DNA of 64,000 nucleotides from Bin80 sp965219915 (GCA_965219915.1 OZ244794.1:3038001-3102000), one strand, 5' to 3'; shown: positions 45,237 through 54,969, counted from the first letter of the stretch. Translations and numbers: made by a program. The notes: generated by a model not told the origin, from the sequence alone.

Positions 45237-47258
45237 CTACCTAATGACGACCATACTGTGCCCAATTTGTACGGTCCCGGCACTGATCACATAGGTGTAT
45301 ACTCCCTGCGATAGTCTGGCAGCATCCAGCCGTACAACATGCTCACCTGCACTGAACAATTCCTCCGTCGAAGCCAGAACTTCACGACCGGAAATATCAT
45401 ATACGACTACACGAACAGGACCAGGTTCAACTAGTGAAAACGGGATCGTAGTGCTAGTTCCAAACGGATTCGGAAAATTTTTGCCGACTGCTATTTGTAC
45501 CCTCCCTTCCGGAACCGGGGTTGAGCGTGTCGGTCTAGCGTCCGTCATCTTTACCGTACTGACTAGTGTGAGGTTGGGCAGCGCATCGTTAGTTACCTCG
45601 CAGTAATATTTGGCTACAGATTCATTTGCATCAACCCGAATTGATATCGAGTCCGCGCCACTGATCACTTCTCCATTCCGAAACCATCTATACTCGTTCC
45701 CGTCCGCTGAATCCGTCACACTGAAAACGACCTCTGAACCGGTACGATGGACCTGTGTAGGTAATGAATCTTGTGGTGCATAGACAAAAAAACCGTTACC
45801 CGCCAGGCCCGCACTCGGGACTAAGTCTCGAAAACCCAGTCGGTTTTCCGAGACATCCACGGTGTCCAGGAATGCCCACTCCGTGAGGTCTGTCATTTCA
45901 TCAAACTCATTCTTGGCGAGATCCAATATCTCGAGATAGTACATTGCTCTGCGATGTGGCATAAATGATCCAGTCAACTTGTTGTCACTCAGCCGAACCT
46001 CAACCAGCCTCTGGTGACCGTACATGCTTTCGAGTGTACCTGTGAAAGCATTCCCCCTTATATCTATCTTGCGCAACCAGGTAAGCGGTCCGATAATTGA
46101 CGCAAAATCGCCCGTGAGCTGATTCCCTCGTAGATACAGCTCATCCAATGATCTAGGCAACCGGGTAACCTCCCCCGCGAGTTGATTGTTCGACAGGTTC
46201 AACAGGCGCAAATGTGAACTACTTCCCAAATCCGGGGGCGGTGAACCCGTCAGCTGATTTCCTTCCAGATCCAGCGTAGTAAGAAAAAACATACTGCCAA
46301 AGCCCTCCGGGATCTCACCTGTGAGACGGTTATTGGCCAGGTAGATTTTTGTCAATCCCGGTCCTTGGGTTAATTCAGATGGAATCGTGCCAGTGAGCTG
46401 GTTGCCCTCCAGTGACAGGTTCTCCAAAGTGGGCATTGAAGCCAATTCAATTGGAACCGTCCCTGTCAGCTGATTAAAGCCCGCGAACAGCGAAACCAGC
46501 GATGGAAATGTTGTCAGTTCCAACGGGAGCTCGCCTGTAAAATTGTTTCCATCCACGAACAGTTCGACCAGCCCGGTGATATTCGCCAGTTCAGCAGGTA
46601 TCGCGCCCTCCAGTTGATTAAAGTCCAAGTACAACCTCTTGAGTGTAGAAATATCGCCCAGCTCAGGTGGTATTGGACCGGTCAACTGATTCAGGAAGAG
46701 CGACAACTTTTCCAGGGCCGGCATTTGCCCCAGTTCTGGTGGAATAGCGCCGGATAGCTTGTTACGCCACAGGATTAGCTCTCTCAGTACCGTCAGTTTG
46801 GCCAGTGAAGCGGGGATAGAAAAGCTCAGATCATTGTTGGACAGATCCAGTTCTTCAAGTTCTTCAAGCGTACCCAGAGGTGTGGGGAGCAGACCGGACA
46901 ACCCATTATCACTAAGGTCAATAGATGTCACACGACCACTACTGTTGAGCGTAATTCCATACCACTGAGATACCGGCGCCTGTAGCCATCCGGTATTATC
47001 AAACCAGGAAGAACCTGAGGAAAAGTTGTATAGTGTGACCAGAACCAGAGAATCTGCTTCCGTGGCGGGTACTTTTGCACTAGAGAGCTTCATCTTTGCT
47101 GCAACAGAACGCTCTGCTATGCGCTGCTGTAGGAGTGTATACCTACGCTGTTCCCGATCCTGAGACCAAGCCTGCTGGACGACCAACAGGATCAACAACA
47201 GCAGAACTGCCAACCGCCTGGCGTGCGTATTGCTGCAAATCGTTAACATGCTGCACAT
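45237..47258 (-). CDS. Plant-like LRR protein with Ig-like and T9SS sorting domains
   Basis: 673 residues. Signal peptide (LAVLLLLILLVVQQAWSQ), then an N-terminal cap (DSLVLVTLYNFSSGSSWFDN with WYGITLNSSGRVTSIDLSDN) and about 14 LRRs of the plant/LxGxIP kind (LSGAIPPELGQMPALEKLSL, LTGPIPPELGDISTLKRLYL). An Ig-like segment near 500-575 (VHRTGSEVVFSVTDSADGNE, YRWFRNGEVISGADSISI) precedes a type A T9SS sorting domain (VGKNFPNPFGTSTTIPFSLV, RVVVYDISGREVLA, SQGVYTYVISAG). It should be exported by type IX secretion and attached to the surface. An in-frame ATG at 47249 is an alternative start. Confidence 0.9.
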   Translation of the reverse strand: MCSMLTICSNTHARRLAVLLLLILLVVQQAWSQDREQRRYTLLQQRIAERSVAAKMKLSSAKVPATEADSLVLVTLYNFSSGSSWFDNTGWLQAPVSQWYGITLNSSGRVTSIDLSDNGLSGLLPTPLGTLEELEELDLSNNDLSFSIPASLAKLTVLRELILWRNKLSGAIPPELGQMPALEKLSLFLNQLTGPIPPELGDISTLKRLYLDFNQLEGAIPAELANITGLVELFVDGNNFTGELPLELTTFPSLVSLFAGFNQLTGTVPIELASMPTLENLSLEGNQLTGTIPSELTQGPGLTKIYLANNRLTGEIPEGFGSMFFLTTLDLEGNQLTGSPPPDLGSSSHLRLLNLSNNQLAGEVTRLPRSLDELYLRGNQLTGDFASIIGPLTWLRKIDIRGNAFTGTLESMYGHQRLVEVRLSDNKLTGSFMPHRRAMYYLEILDLAKNEFDEMTDLTEWAFLDTVDVSENRLGFRDLVPSAGLAGNGFFVYAPQDSLPTQVHRTGSEVVFSVTDSADGNEYRWFRNGEVISGADSISIRVDANESVAKYYCEVTNDALPNLTLVSTVKMTDARPTRSTPVPEGRVQIAVGKNFPNPFGTSTTIPFSLVEPGPVRVVVYDISGREVLASTEELFSAGEHVVRLDAARLSQGVYTYVISAGTVQIGHSMVVIR

Positions 47259-47602
47259 ATCTTAACTTGATAGGCCGGGCATGATATTCCTTGCCTGTCG
47301 GGAGTTTCCGTCTCAGAATTCCATGGTGACTTCGGCGCGTTTGCGTTTGGAAATTGTGTCAGTTTAGCAGGTAGGAAGCGTTTGATGAAGCACATGTAAC
47401 GAAAGATAATGACGGATCGACAAGGAGACTTGGGAAATGAATTTGGAAGCTGAATTGAGTGTCTGCGAGAGAATCGAATTGGTTGTCCGGTTACAGTTTT
47501 GGTTATCCGAGCAACGTGTCTCGTAGATGAGATTCCGGCAGTACACTTGGGCACCCTGTATACATTCTCAAGATATACCCTTTCAGTTAGATTATCATAC
47601 AG
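47259..47602. other. Gap between LRR gene and menE
   Basis: 344 bp with no supportable gene. Minus-strand frames at 47243-47554 have no recognisable content. It should contain the LRR gene promoter. Confidence 0.45.
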
Positions 47603-48904
47603 TCAGTGGCTTTCCAGAAGCCGGACTGCCAGTTCGGTGAATAATTTTCGGTCGGGTTTGAGCGAGTGAGACCCGGCGCTGTCCGGCCACGGATAGTATT
47701 TGGGGATCTTGAATCTGGGAAGCTCACGATTGAGAGCCCTTTCTAAGTCCTTAGGTTTGGCGCTCCCCTTAATAAATGCTACTGGACGCTGGCCGAACTC
47801 TGGATCAGGCACTGGTACTACGACAACTTTTTGCACTCCGTAAACACCGCAAAGAGTGTGTTCGATTTCTTCTGGACTTATATTTTCCCCGCCTGAAATA
47901 AACACGTTATCCTTACGTCCCAGAACATAGAGTTCCCCGTTTTCGTCGAGTCGTCCCAGGTCCCCTGTGTGCAGCCATCCATCATCATCTGCAATATTCA
48001 CAATCGTGTCGTCATTCAGGTATCCGAGGCAAGTGGCGGAGCTGCGTACCAATATCTCGCCCTCCCCTGCAATCTTGATTTCATGTCCCTGCAGTGCATG
48101 CCCGGAAGAACCAGGAGATGGATTTTTTTGGCTTAGTGTGACCATCGAGCTCGTTTCCGTCATCCCATACGTCGTGCGGATCGGCCACCCTTTGTTCACA
48201 GCCGTTTTAAGGACTCCTTGAGGCAGGGGTCCTCCTCCCACAATGATTGCGCGTAAGTGCCTCGGAGGCCTCTGGGCTTGCTCCAGGACCCGTATCAGCT
48301 GAGTAGGAACCACGGAGACATGGGTGATCTGATCGCTGGACAGCGTCTCCATGAGAGACATCCCAGGATCGGGGATGACGATCGTTGCACCGGCTATGGA
48401 ACAGCGAAAGACAATGCTGATCCCTGAGACATGCCAGAGTGGAAGGCTCAATAGCCACCGGTCGCTACTCCCCAATTCCAGCGCCGCACACGCACTTTGT
48501 GCACTGGTTATGTGATTCTCCAGACTGTGTGCCACAGCTTTGGGAGTTGCTGAAGAACCTGATGTATAGACTATCGTGGCTACACCTTCATAGGAACTGA
48601 CGTCGGCTATATGCGGCCTCTCATCGTAGCATACAGCAGGATCCAGGCACTCAACCTCCAGTTCTGTACGTGTGGTAAACGCATATTCGATCCCCAATTG
48701 TCCAAGCGCCTGGTTCACCGCGGCTCCGGGCCAGCGCATGCTCAGTATACATGCCGACGCTCCGGCATACACACAACCCAACAGTACCTCCACTGCCTGC
48801 CGGCCGGGTTCCAAGCAAATGCCCACCCTTGATATGCGATTGCGGACCATGTAGCCAGCCACCTTGGCCGAGGCCCCCCACAGCGGGTTTTCAATAGAAA
48901 ACAA
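47603..48904 (-). CDS. menE: o-Succinylbenzoate-CoA ligase
   Basis: 433 residues of the acyl-CoA synthetase (ANL) family. It activates OSB to OSB-CoA for menaquinone synthesis. Seen: ATIVYTSGSSATPKAVAHSL (P-loop-like), LLSLPLWHVSGISIVFRCSI, IVGGGPLPQGVLKTAVNKGW, RTTYGMTETSSMVTL (adenylation), GWLHTGDLGRLDENGELYVL and GRKDNVFISGGENISPEEIE; the last Lys is in SAGSHSLKPDRKLFTEL. There is no ATG: TTG at 48904 is the best start, and the frame stays open about 80 nt further upstream. The N-terminus is short relative to most MenE, so the true start is uncertain. Unlike menF-D-B-A, it is separated from the cluster. Confidence 0.9.
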   Translation of the reverse strand: MFSIENPLWGASAKVAGYMVRNRISRVGICLEPGRQAVEVLLGCVYAGASACILSMRWPGAAVNQALGQLGIEYAFTTRTELEVECLDPAVCYDERPHIADVSSYEGVATIVYTSGSSATPKAVAHSLENHITSAQSACAALELGSSDRWLLSLPLWHVSGISIVFRCSIAGATIVIPDPGMSLMETLSSDQITHVSVVPTQLIRVLEQAQRPPRHLRAIIVGGGPLPQGVLKTAVNKGWPIRTTYGMTETSSMVTLSQKNPSPGSSGHALQGHEIKIAGEGEILVRSSATCLGYLNDDTIVNIADDDGWLHTGDLGRLDENGELYVLGRKDNVFISGGENISPEEIEHTLCGVYGVQKVVVVPVPDPEFGQRPVAFIKGSAKPKDLERALNRELPRFKIPKYYPWPDSAGSHSLKPDRKLFTELAVRLLESH

Positions 48905-49702
48905 TGACGCAGGAGCAAATAGCCTAGCCTTGGTCGGCTCTTGATCTGCGCTACATTCAGGCTTACTTGCTGGACTTTGTGAGATGATAAGTCAATTGTT
49001 TTTTCGGCAAGCCCTACGTCAGGCAAGCCGGAGAAAGGTGACCCAGCGAGTGAGCCAGAAGTTGCACGCCGCCTATATGGCGCGAATATTTTACATTAGG
49101 AAGGCAAATTATTTCCCTCGGTAAACGGTGTGCAGTTCCCCGGGTTTACTTCTGGATCACAGCGGTCGGTAACCCGTACGCGCCTACCGTGTAGGCGCAC
49201 ACGCCTGTGGCCTAATCGCTAGTTTGCAATTAGACGTCAATTTAAAAAGTACGAAACCATCTTGGCCCAGCGCATACTCATTCATCAGATCTCGCATAAA
49301 AACAATTAATTCTGACTCATCCAAAATTAATAATTCCATACGAATGAGGATAGAAACAGCAGATTGTTTACTTATTACGACGGATTACTCCAGCTACGAC
49401 TAGACAGATCTGTACGCACGGATTAGACAGATAATGAGCCATGCTGTGACGAGAGCAGCAGGCCATCGTCCACTCCTTGCAAAAACGGGATACGCTGGTT
49501 AGAAAACCGTGGATTAAATGCCATCACAAGGCACCTTGCTTGACATTCATTAGGTCAGCAGAAAAAGAGTTTCTGTCGTAATGATTCGGCGAGATACCGG
49601 GGCTTCTAAGACCCACGAGATTTAGGAATGATGGTCGGCCATGGATTCCCTGTATGCATCCTGTTGGACCCTTTTGAAGCAGTTTCCGCACCGGCGCATT
49701 CA
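48905..49702. other. Long gap upstream of menE, with a perfect hairpin
   Basis: 798 bp without a supportable gene. A perfect hairpin, GCGCCTAC-CGT-GTAGGCGC, at 49180-49198 has no following T-run. The in-frame extension of menE covers part of 48905-48990. I find no RNA gene. Confidence 0.45.
49180..49198. repeat. Perfect 8-bp inverted repeat with 3-nt loop
   Basis: GCGCCTAC at 49180-49187, loop CGT, GTAGGCGC at 49191-49198. It is isolated in the gap between menE and the LRR-subtilase. No T-tract follows on either strand, so it is not a normal terminator. Confidence 0.5.
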
Positions 49703-52700
49703 CTACCGCACGCGCAGAAAGCGGCCTATTTGTCTGTGAATTCCTACCGGCGAGCTTGCCCGAATCTGATAGACGTAAAGGCCCGAGGAAAGTGCCGCGC
49801 CTTCAAGTCGGATGCTCCGGCCCCAGCCAGCAGTCATATCAACCGGAGGCGGAGAATGAACGCGCCGTCCCGTCACATCAAATACCTCCACATTCAGGGT
49901 GGCGGACCAGGGAAGGTCAACGACCAAGTGTGTGGATTTCTGGAAAGGGTTGGGGTAGTTTCCATGGACTGTGAACGATTCCGGCAGCTCCTCCTGCTGC
50001 GACGCGACTGGGCTGAACACCTCAATACTGAACAGCAAACTATCCATCTGCCCAGTAGAATCTGTCGCCTTGAAGGTATAAGGTATCGGGCTTGAGGTCA
50101 CCATCGTCGGCGTTCCGCTGATCGTGCGAGTCGATGAGTCGTATGCGAGCCCAACGGGGGGCGTTGGAGCCAGCGCGTAAGTAACAGGTGAAACACCTCC
50201 TTGGGCTTCTGGCAGGATCAGAGGAGTAATGGGCAGCGTACGTGGGAACGATTGATCAGAGACACTAGCGGAAAAGTGCATTGCTGTACATGTTGATCCC
50301 GATTGATTTGGGATACGGTTCAGCCACATCTGAAACTCGTCGTCGGCAGGGGCACAAAGGTTTTGGCCGCCGAAGTAAAATACCTCAAGACTATCCAATT
50401 GCATCAAGCTCCTTGGAAGCCTGCCTGTGAGGGCATTCCCATATAGAGTTAGCTGCTTAACCCGCGATAATTTTCCGAGTTCGGGCGGGATCGGCCCGGA
50501 AAGGGCATTGTCGTGGAGATACAGCGCCCGCAATTCTTCAAGGTTTCCGAGTTTGGGTGGGATCGGCCCGGAAAGGGAATTGCCAAACACGCTCAACTCC
50601 TGCAGTCGTTCGAGGTCCCCGAGTTCGGACGGGATCGGCCCGGAAAGGGAATTGTCGTAGAGATACAGCGCCCGCAGTTGTTTAAGGTTCCCGAGTTGGG
50701 GTGGGATCGACCCGGAAAGGGGATTGTCGTTTAGGCGCAGGAGCCGCAGTTGTTCAAGGCTGCCAAGTTCGGGCGGGATTGACCCGGAAAGGGAGTTGTT
50801 ATACAGCCTCAGTTCCCGCAGTTGTTTGAGGTTTCCGAGTTCGGGCGGGATCGACCCGGAAAGGGAATTGCCCCACAGGCTCAGCTCCTGCAGTCGTTCG
50901 AGGGTCCCGAGTTCGGGCGGAATTGACCCGGAAAGGGAATTGATATCCAGATTCAGCACCCGCAATTGTTCAAGGTTCCCGAGTTCGGGCGGGATTGATC
51001 CCGAAAGAGAATTACCCCACAGGCTCAGCTTCTGCAGTCGTTCGAGGTTCCCGAGTTCGGGTGGGATCGACCCCGAAAGAGAATTGTCGTAGAGACGCAG
51101 CCACTGCAGTTGTTCAAGGCTGCCAAGTTCGGGCGGGATCGTACCCGAAAGGGAATTACTCTCCAGCCACAGGATCTGTAGTTTCTCCAAGTTCCCAAGT
51201 TCGGGCGGGATCGGCCCAATGAGAGAATTTCTTAGCAGCACTAGCCGCCGCAGATTATCGAGGTTCCCAAGTTGGGGCGGGATCGGCCCGGTCAGACCCT
51301 CGTTCTCAAGTAAAGCAAGAGTTAGCAGACTCTGCAAGTTCTCAAGTTCGGGCGGCAATGTCCCTCTGAGATTGTTCGTCCCCATAACCAACCCGACCAC
51401 AAGTCCCTCACTAAGATTGACACCAATCCATGTAGACAACTCCTCCTCACTTGGCACCCTCCTGATGTCCCAGTTGTCATTATGTATCCAATTGTCTCCG
51501 TCCGTCGCCGTATAAAATGCAGTCAGGCCCCGGTGAACCGCCTCAAGTGACAGGTTGACCCGGAACGAAAGCTGGTCTGCTCCATCCTCAAACACGCCGT
51601 CCCGAATGCGCGTGTAAAGGCGCACCCGCTGATTATCGGGCGCATCCGCAGCCACCCTGAATTCAAACTCCACCTCAATCGAATCCCCGCCGGCCAGAAA
51701 GCCGACTTCCACGTCCGCCGTCGTCATGTCGAGAAACGAGTACGGATCTGCGCCCACTAGCCCCACGCTCAGTCCGCGGGCATCAGAAAGGTAATTGACC
51801 ACCGTTGCCGTGACAGTCACCACGTCGCCAGAGACAATCTGACGATCGCCGTCCTGGTCCGTCCAACTCCAGTGTTTCAGGCGCACGGCGGGAAAGGTCG
51901 GTGACTGAACGGCCGCCAGCGCATTTACCAGCCCCTTGCCCAACTGACCGGCAAAACCGGGATTCTCCATGTCGATGTTCTCGCTCGTCAACCGAATATG
52001 TTCCCGCAGCGCGTCCGGATCCATGGCGGGAAACCGCGTCTTCACCAATGCCGCCACGCCTGCCGTCAGCGGAGACGAAAAAGAAGTCCCGCTGATCGAC
52101 ACATATCCATTGCCGGACCCAGTGGTCAGGATGCCCATACCAGGAGCAAACACGTTCACCAGCCTCCCGTAGTTCGAAAATCCCGCCCGCCTGCGCGTGG
52201 CCTTCTCCGTTGCGCCCACCGATAGCACCCGTGGAAAACGGGCCGGGTAGATTCGTACGATGTCGTTGTCGACATTGTCATTGCTAGCCGACGCCACGAC
52301 AAGGGCTCCCATGTCGGTTGCCAGGTCAAGCGTCTGTTCAGCAACCCTCACTAGTTGGTCGTCTGCTATCACACTACTCCAACTCGCATTGATGATGTCT
52401 GCCCCGCTCATGGCCGCATAAAGGATGCCCTCGTAGCCATAGCAAATGAGATTATCGCCCCCTTCGCATCCGGCGTTGATGTGCATAATCTCTGCATTCC
52501 AGGCTGCCCCGGCCACCCCAACATTGTTGTCGGTCACTGCACTGGCCGATCCTGCAACGGCCGTGCCGTGAAGAGCACTACCGGGCGTCTCTGGCAGCCC
52601 TGTCGGATCGTTATCCGTGTCGTCGCCGTTGACAAAATTCACGCCATGAATGTCATCAATGAATCCATTGTTATCATCATCAACCCCGTTGCCTGGAATT

Positions 52701-53311
52701 TCATCCGTATTCGTCCATACATTCGCCAGAAGATCGTCGTGGCGCCATTCACCGCCACCGTCGACCACCGCAATGACGACCCGCGGCGATCTATCTTCAC
52801 CCTTGACCACATCCCACGCCTCTGGCAACCGCATCAACTCAAGTTCCGGCTGGTTGTTGAATCCGGGATCATTCGGATCGATGCGTTCCCAGCGGACTGG
52901 CCCCGGGATACGATTTACGGAAACTGGTTCGGCGTAGACGATGCCAGGAGCGTAGGACAGATCTATGGAAACTCGTTCGGGGGTCACATCGGCACTGTAG
53001 CGCACGTAGTAAGTGCGGCGAAGCGCCAGAAGATTGCGTCGCGTCTTGGGAGTCGGATCCACCTGATCCAGAAACGGATACACGCGCTCAATAGTGTGCA
53101 CCCCGTAGGCAGCCGCCTTCCGATCAAAGACCTGTAAACCGGTTGTGGCTGTTTTGCCAGGAAGAGAGACCCCAGCTTCGAATTGAACCACCACCACTTT
53201 GGGGACGACCTCCGGGACGTTTTGAGCCAGTATCCGATCGGTGCAGAAGAGTAGAACTAGGACGAGCAATAACGTCGCGAGAGCGAATGATTGATGGATC
53301 TTCATGGTCAT
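49703..53311 (-). CDS. Subtilisin-like serine protease with LRR array and T9SS sorting domain
   Basis: 1202 residues. The order is: signal peptide (about 1-30); propeptide-like region; S8 catalytic domain about 170-480 with Asp184 (VVIAVVDGGGEWRHDDL), His248 (GSALHGTAVAGSAS), Asn344 and Ser410 (SISGTSFSSPLTAGVAAL); a beta-domain about 480-600; a plant-like LRR cap (HRGLTAFYTATDGDNWIHND); about 13 LRRs at 645-970; a putative-Ig domain (ALAPTPPVGLAYDSSTRTIS); and a T9SS sorting domain (VHGNYPNPFQKSTHLVVDLP, NVEVFDVTGRRVH, SGLYVYQIRAS). All catalytic residues are intact. It should be secreted by T9SS and act on surface or environmental proteins; the LRRs could pick targets. A Ca-binding-like DDDNNGFIDD stretch is at 211-220. 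The gene splits menE from menC. Confidence 0.94.
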   Translation of the reverse strand: MTMKIHQSFALATLLLVLVLLFCTDRILAQNVPEVVPKVVVVQFEAGVSLPGKTATTGLQVFDRKAAAYGVHTIERVYPFLDQVDPTPKTRRNLLALRRTYYVRYSADVTPERVSIDLSYAPGIVYAEPVSVNRIPGPVRWERIDPNDPGFNNQPELELMRLPEAWDVVKGEDRSPRVVIAVVDGGGEWRHDDLLANVWTNTDEIPGNGVDDDNNGFIDDIHGVNFVNGDDTDNDPTGLPETPGSALHGTAVAGSASAVTDNNVGVAGAAWNAEIMHINAGCEGGDNLICYGYEGILYAAMSGADIINASWSSVIADDQLVRVAEQTLDLATDMGALVVASASNDNVDNDIVRIYPARFPRVLSVGATEKATRRRAGFSNYGRLVNVFAPGMGILTTGSGNGYVSISGTSFSSPLTAGVAALVKTRFPAMDPDALREHIRLTSENIDMENPGFAGQLGKGLVNALAAVQSPTFPAVRLKHWSWTDQDGDRQIVSGDVVTVTATVVNYLSDARGLSVGLVGADPYSFLDMTTADVEVGFLAGGDSIEVEFEFRVAADAPDNQRVRLYTRIRDGVFEDGADQLSFRVNLSLEAVHRGLTAFYTATDGDNWIHNDNWDIRRVPSEEELSTWIGVNLSEGLVVGLVMGTNNLRGTLPPELENLQSLLTLALLENEGLTGPIPPQLGNLDNLRRLVLLRNSLIGPIPPELGNLEKLQILWLESNSLSGTIPPELGSLEQLQWLRLYDNSLSGSIPPELGNLERLQKLSLWGNSLSGSIPPELGNLEQLRVLNLDINSLSGSIPPELGTLERLQELSLWGNSLSGSIPPELGNLKQLRELRLYNNSLSGSIPPELGSLEQLRLLRLNDNPLSGSIPPQLGNLKQLRALYLYDNSLSGPIPSELGDLERLQELSVFGNSLSGPIPPKLGNLEELRALYLHDNALSGPIPPELGKLSRVKQLTLYGNALTGRLPRSLMQLDSLEVFYFGGQNLCAPADDEFQMWLNRIPNQSGSTCTAMHFSASVSDQSFPRTLPITPLILPEAQGGVSPVTYALAPTPPVGLAYDSSTRTISGTPTMVTSSPIPYTFKATDSTGQMDSLLFSIEVFSPVASQQEELPESFTVHGNYPNPFQKSTHLVVDLPWSATLNVEVFDVTGRRVHSPPPVDMTAGWGRSIRLEGAALSSGLYVYQIRASSPVGIHRQIGRFLRVR
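50435..51300 (-). repeat. 72-bp tandem repeats coding 24-residue LRRs
   Basis: About 12 tandem copies of a 72-bp unit lie inside the LRR-subtilase gene. Each codes 24 residues of the type LxxLxxLxLxxNSLSGSIPPELG. The stretch coding SIPPELG (on the plus strand GGTTCCCGAGTTCGGGCGGG) is nearly identical from copy to copy, so DNA-level recent duplication is clear. Repeats with LERLQ-LSLWGN alternate with LxQLR-L-LYDN types, suggesting a 144-bp higher-order unit. Confidence 0.9.
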
Positions 53312-53849
53312 ATAATCAGTGAGGTTCGCGTGTTCGACAAGCTTGCGCGTATAATCAGGGTTGGTGAGAATGAACTGTATTGCATTCTTGGATTCAGGAT
53401 TTTATTTGCTATTCTACTGAAAAATATATGTTCAACGACAAAACTTATTGCGGTTGACGACAATATAATTTGTGGTTCTATCCACAACATTCGAGGTAGT
53501 ATCCCGTCAAATGGCCGGGATGCTCAGAAATACTAACTGGTTGCGACCAGTTATCTTTGCAGTGCCTTAGCATGGAAGCAAATCAAGGCTCAATGCCCAT
53601 ATGGATTTATTTCAAGACAATCATGCTGATCGAAACGGATTGTGCGTGCATTCAGGTTTTGAAACAACCTATCAGACACCTTAGAGTGGGGCGTAAATTG
53701 GGACAGGACATGGCTGGATAAGTCTGTGGGGATTTTCGGGCGAATACGTGCATTCGGCTACTCCAAAGAACCCCTAGATGACCTCCTCTAAACAGTGGTA
53801 AGTTTCAGTCCGACTATAGACTGTACCATCGACCTCAAAGATCTGAAAC
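53312..53849. other. Gap between the divergent LRR-subtilase and menC genes
   Basis: 538 bp, AT-rich near 53380-53480, which suits promoters for one or both divergent genes. I see no gene or RNA and no specific element I can defend. Confidence 0.45.
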
Positions 53850-54890
53850 ATGACCGTTGTTGATTCAGCCAATATCTATCGGTACCAACTGCGGCTGACT
53901 TCTCCCATTGCCTGGGACGGGCAATCCCGTACACACCGAAGTGGTCTACTGGTGCGTCTGGGTCATGGCGATTACTCAGGCTGGGGAGATATTGCACCCT
54001 TGCCTGGGTTCAGCGCAGAATCAATAATAGAGGCGCAAGCATGGGCCGAGGAGTTTGCCAGAGAAATCCTGGAGTCCCCACTACGCACTTTGGATCTGAG
54101 CGCAATAAAGATTCCCCCCTCAGTTCGATTTGGATTTGAACTTGCCCTCAGGAATCTTGACACAGCAACGAGAAAACCGTCCCCGCAGGAAGCATCAGCC
54201 GTAGCGTGTTGTGGCTTGATCGGGCATCAGAAAGATCAACAAGTCCACATCGCGCACAGTCTTGTCAGCTCAGATTATCGGGCTGTGAAGCTTAAACTTG
54301 GACGACTATCCCTTGAGGAAGATTTGAACACGGTGCACACGATTTGCGGAAAATACCCGGAACTTGAAGTGCGTGTTGATGCGAACCGTTCCTGGTCAAT
54401 AAAAACGGCGAAAGAATTCATTCGAGCCACCAATAAGTTGAGACTGGACTACCTTGAAGAGCCCTTAAAAGATAAGACCGAGCTTATGGAGTTCGCCCGA
54501 GGCTGCAATATTCCAATCGCACTGGATGAAACCCTTCGAGAACAGGACGCTGAAAAATACCATCAGGTCGCCGATGTTCACGTGCTAAAACCGACACTGG
54601 CCGGGGGGATCTACACGACCCTCGCACATTTAGAACAAGCCGTACAAGACAATTCACGATGCATCATCAGTTCCTCCTATGAATGTGGTGTGGGAATGCT
54701 TGGCCTGATTGAATTGGCCAGAATGCTCCCGCATGAAATACATGGATTGGATACGCACAAGGTATTTGAGCGTGATGTGTTTAGGATCCCACTCCAATTG
54801 AGTGGTCCCAGGCTGCAACCAGAGGGATCCACAGAAACCCACGATCTAGATCGATCAATATTGCATCGCGTCTGGAATGCGAAAGCATAA
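53850..54890 (+). CDS. menC: o-Succinylbenzoate synthase
   Basis: 346 residues of the enolase superfamily. It dehydrates SHCHC to OSB in menaquinone synthesis. The catalytic KxK is in YRAVKLKLGRLSLEED, metal ligands in VRVDANRSWSI, LDYLEEPLKDK and IALDETLREQ, and the last Lys in VHVLKPTLAGGIYTTL; ISSSYECGVGMLGLIELARM is also typical. It is the only men gene on the plus strand here, although menF, D, B, A and E are all on the minus strand, so an inversion is likely. Confidence 0.94.
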   Translation: MTVVDSANIYRYQLRLTSPIAWDGQSRTHRSGLLVRLGHGDYSGWGDIAPLPGFSAESIIEAQAWAEEFAREILESPLRTLDLSAIKIPPSVRFGFELALRNLDTATRKPSPQEASAVACCGLIGHQKDQQVHIAHSLVSSDYRAVKLKLGRLSLEEDLNTVHTICGKYPELEVRVDANRSWSIKTAKEFIRATNKLRLDYLEEPLKDKTELMEFARGCNIPIALDETLREQDAEKYHQVADVHVLKPTLAGGIYTTLAHLEQAVQDNSRCIISSSYECGVGMLGLIELARMLPHEIHGLDTHKVFERDVFRIPLQLSGPRLQPEGSTETHDLDRSILHRVWNAKA

Positions 54891-54912
54891 CGCGCCTTCT
54901 AGGCAGCTCAGC

Positions 54913-54969
54913 AAGAGGTTGCTCCTGCCTGGGGAGGTACGGTTCCCGTTACCGTAAAAGAAACCTCTT
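54913..54969 (+). terminator. Nested inverted repeats after menC (weak terminator candidate)
   Basis: AAGAGGTT at 54913-54920 pairs with AACCTCTT at 54962-54969, and within it TACGGT at 54938-54943 pairs with ACCGTA at 54951-54956. There is no T-run after the outer arm, so it may be a Rho-dependent or processing structure between the convergent menC and methyltransferase genes. Confidence 0.3.

Noticed and set aside
50435..51300. Regular direct repeats that could be mistaken for a CRISPR array
   Set aside because: The period is exactly 72 bp, there are no unique spacers, and the reading frame codes LRRs throughout.
52355..53137. 260-codon open frame on the plus strand inside the LRR-subtilase gene
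   Set aside because: It is fully antisense to the S8 domain, whose catalytic residues are in the minus-strand frame; no recognised family, so a shadow frame.
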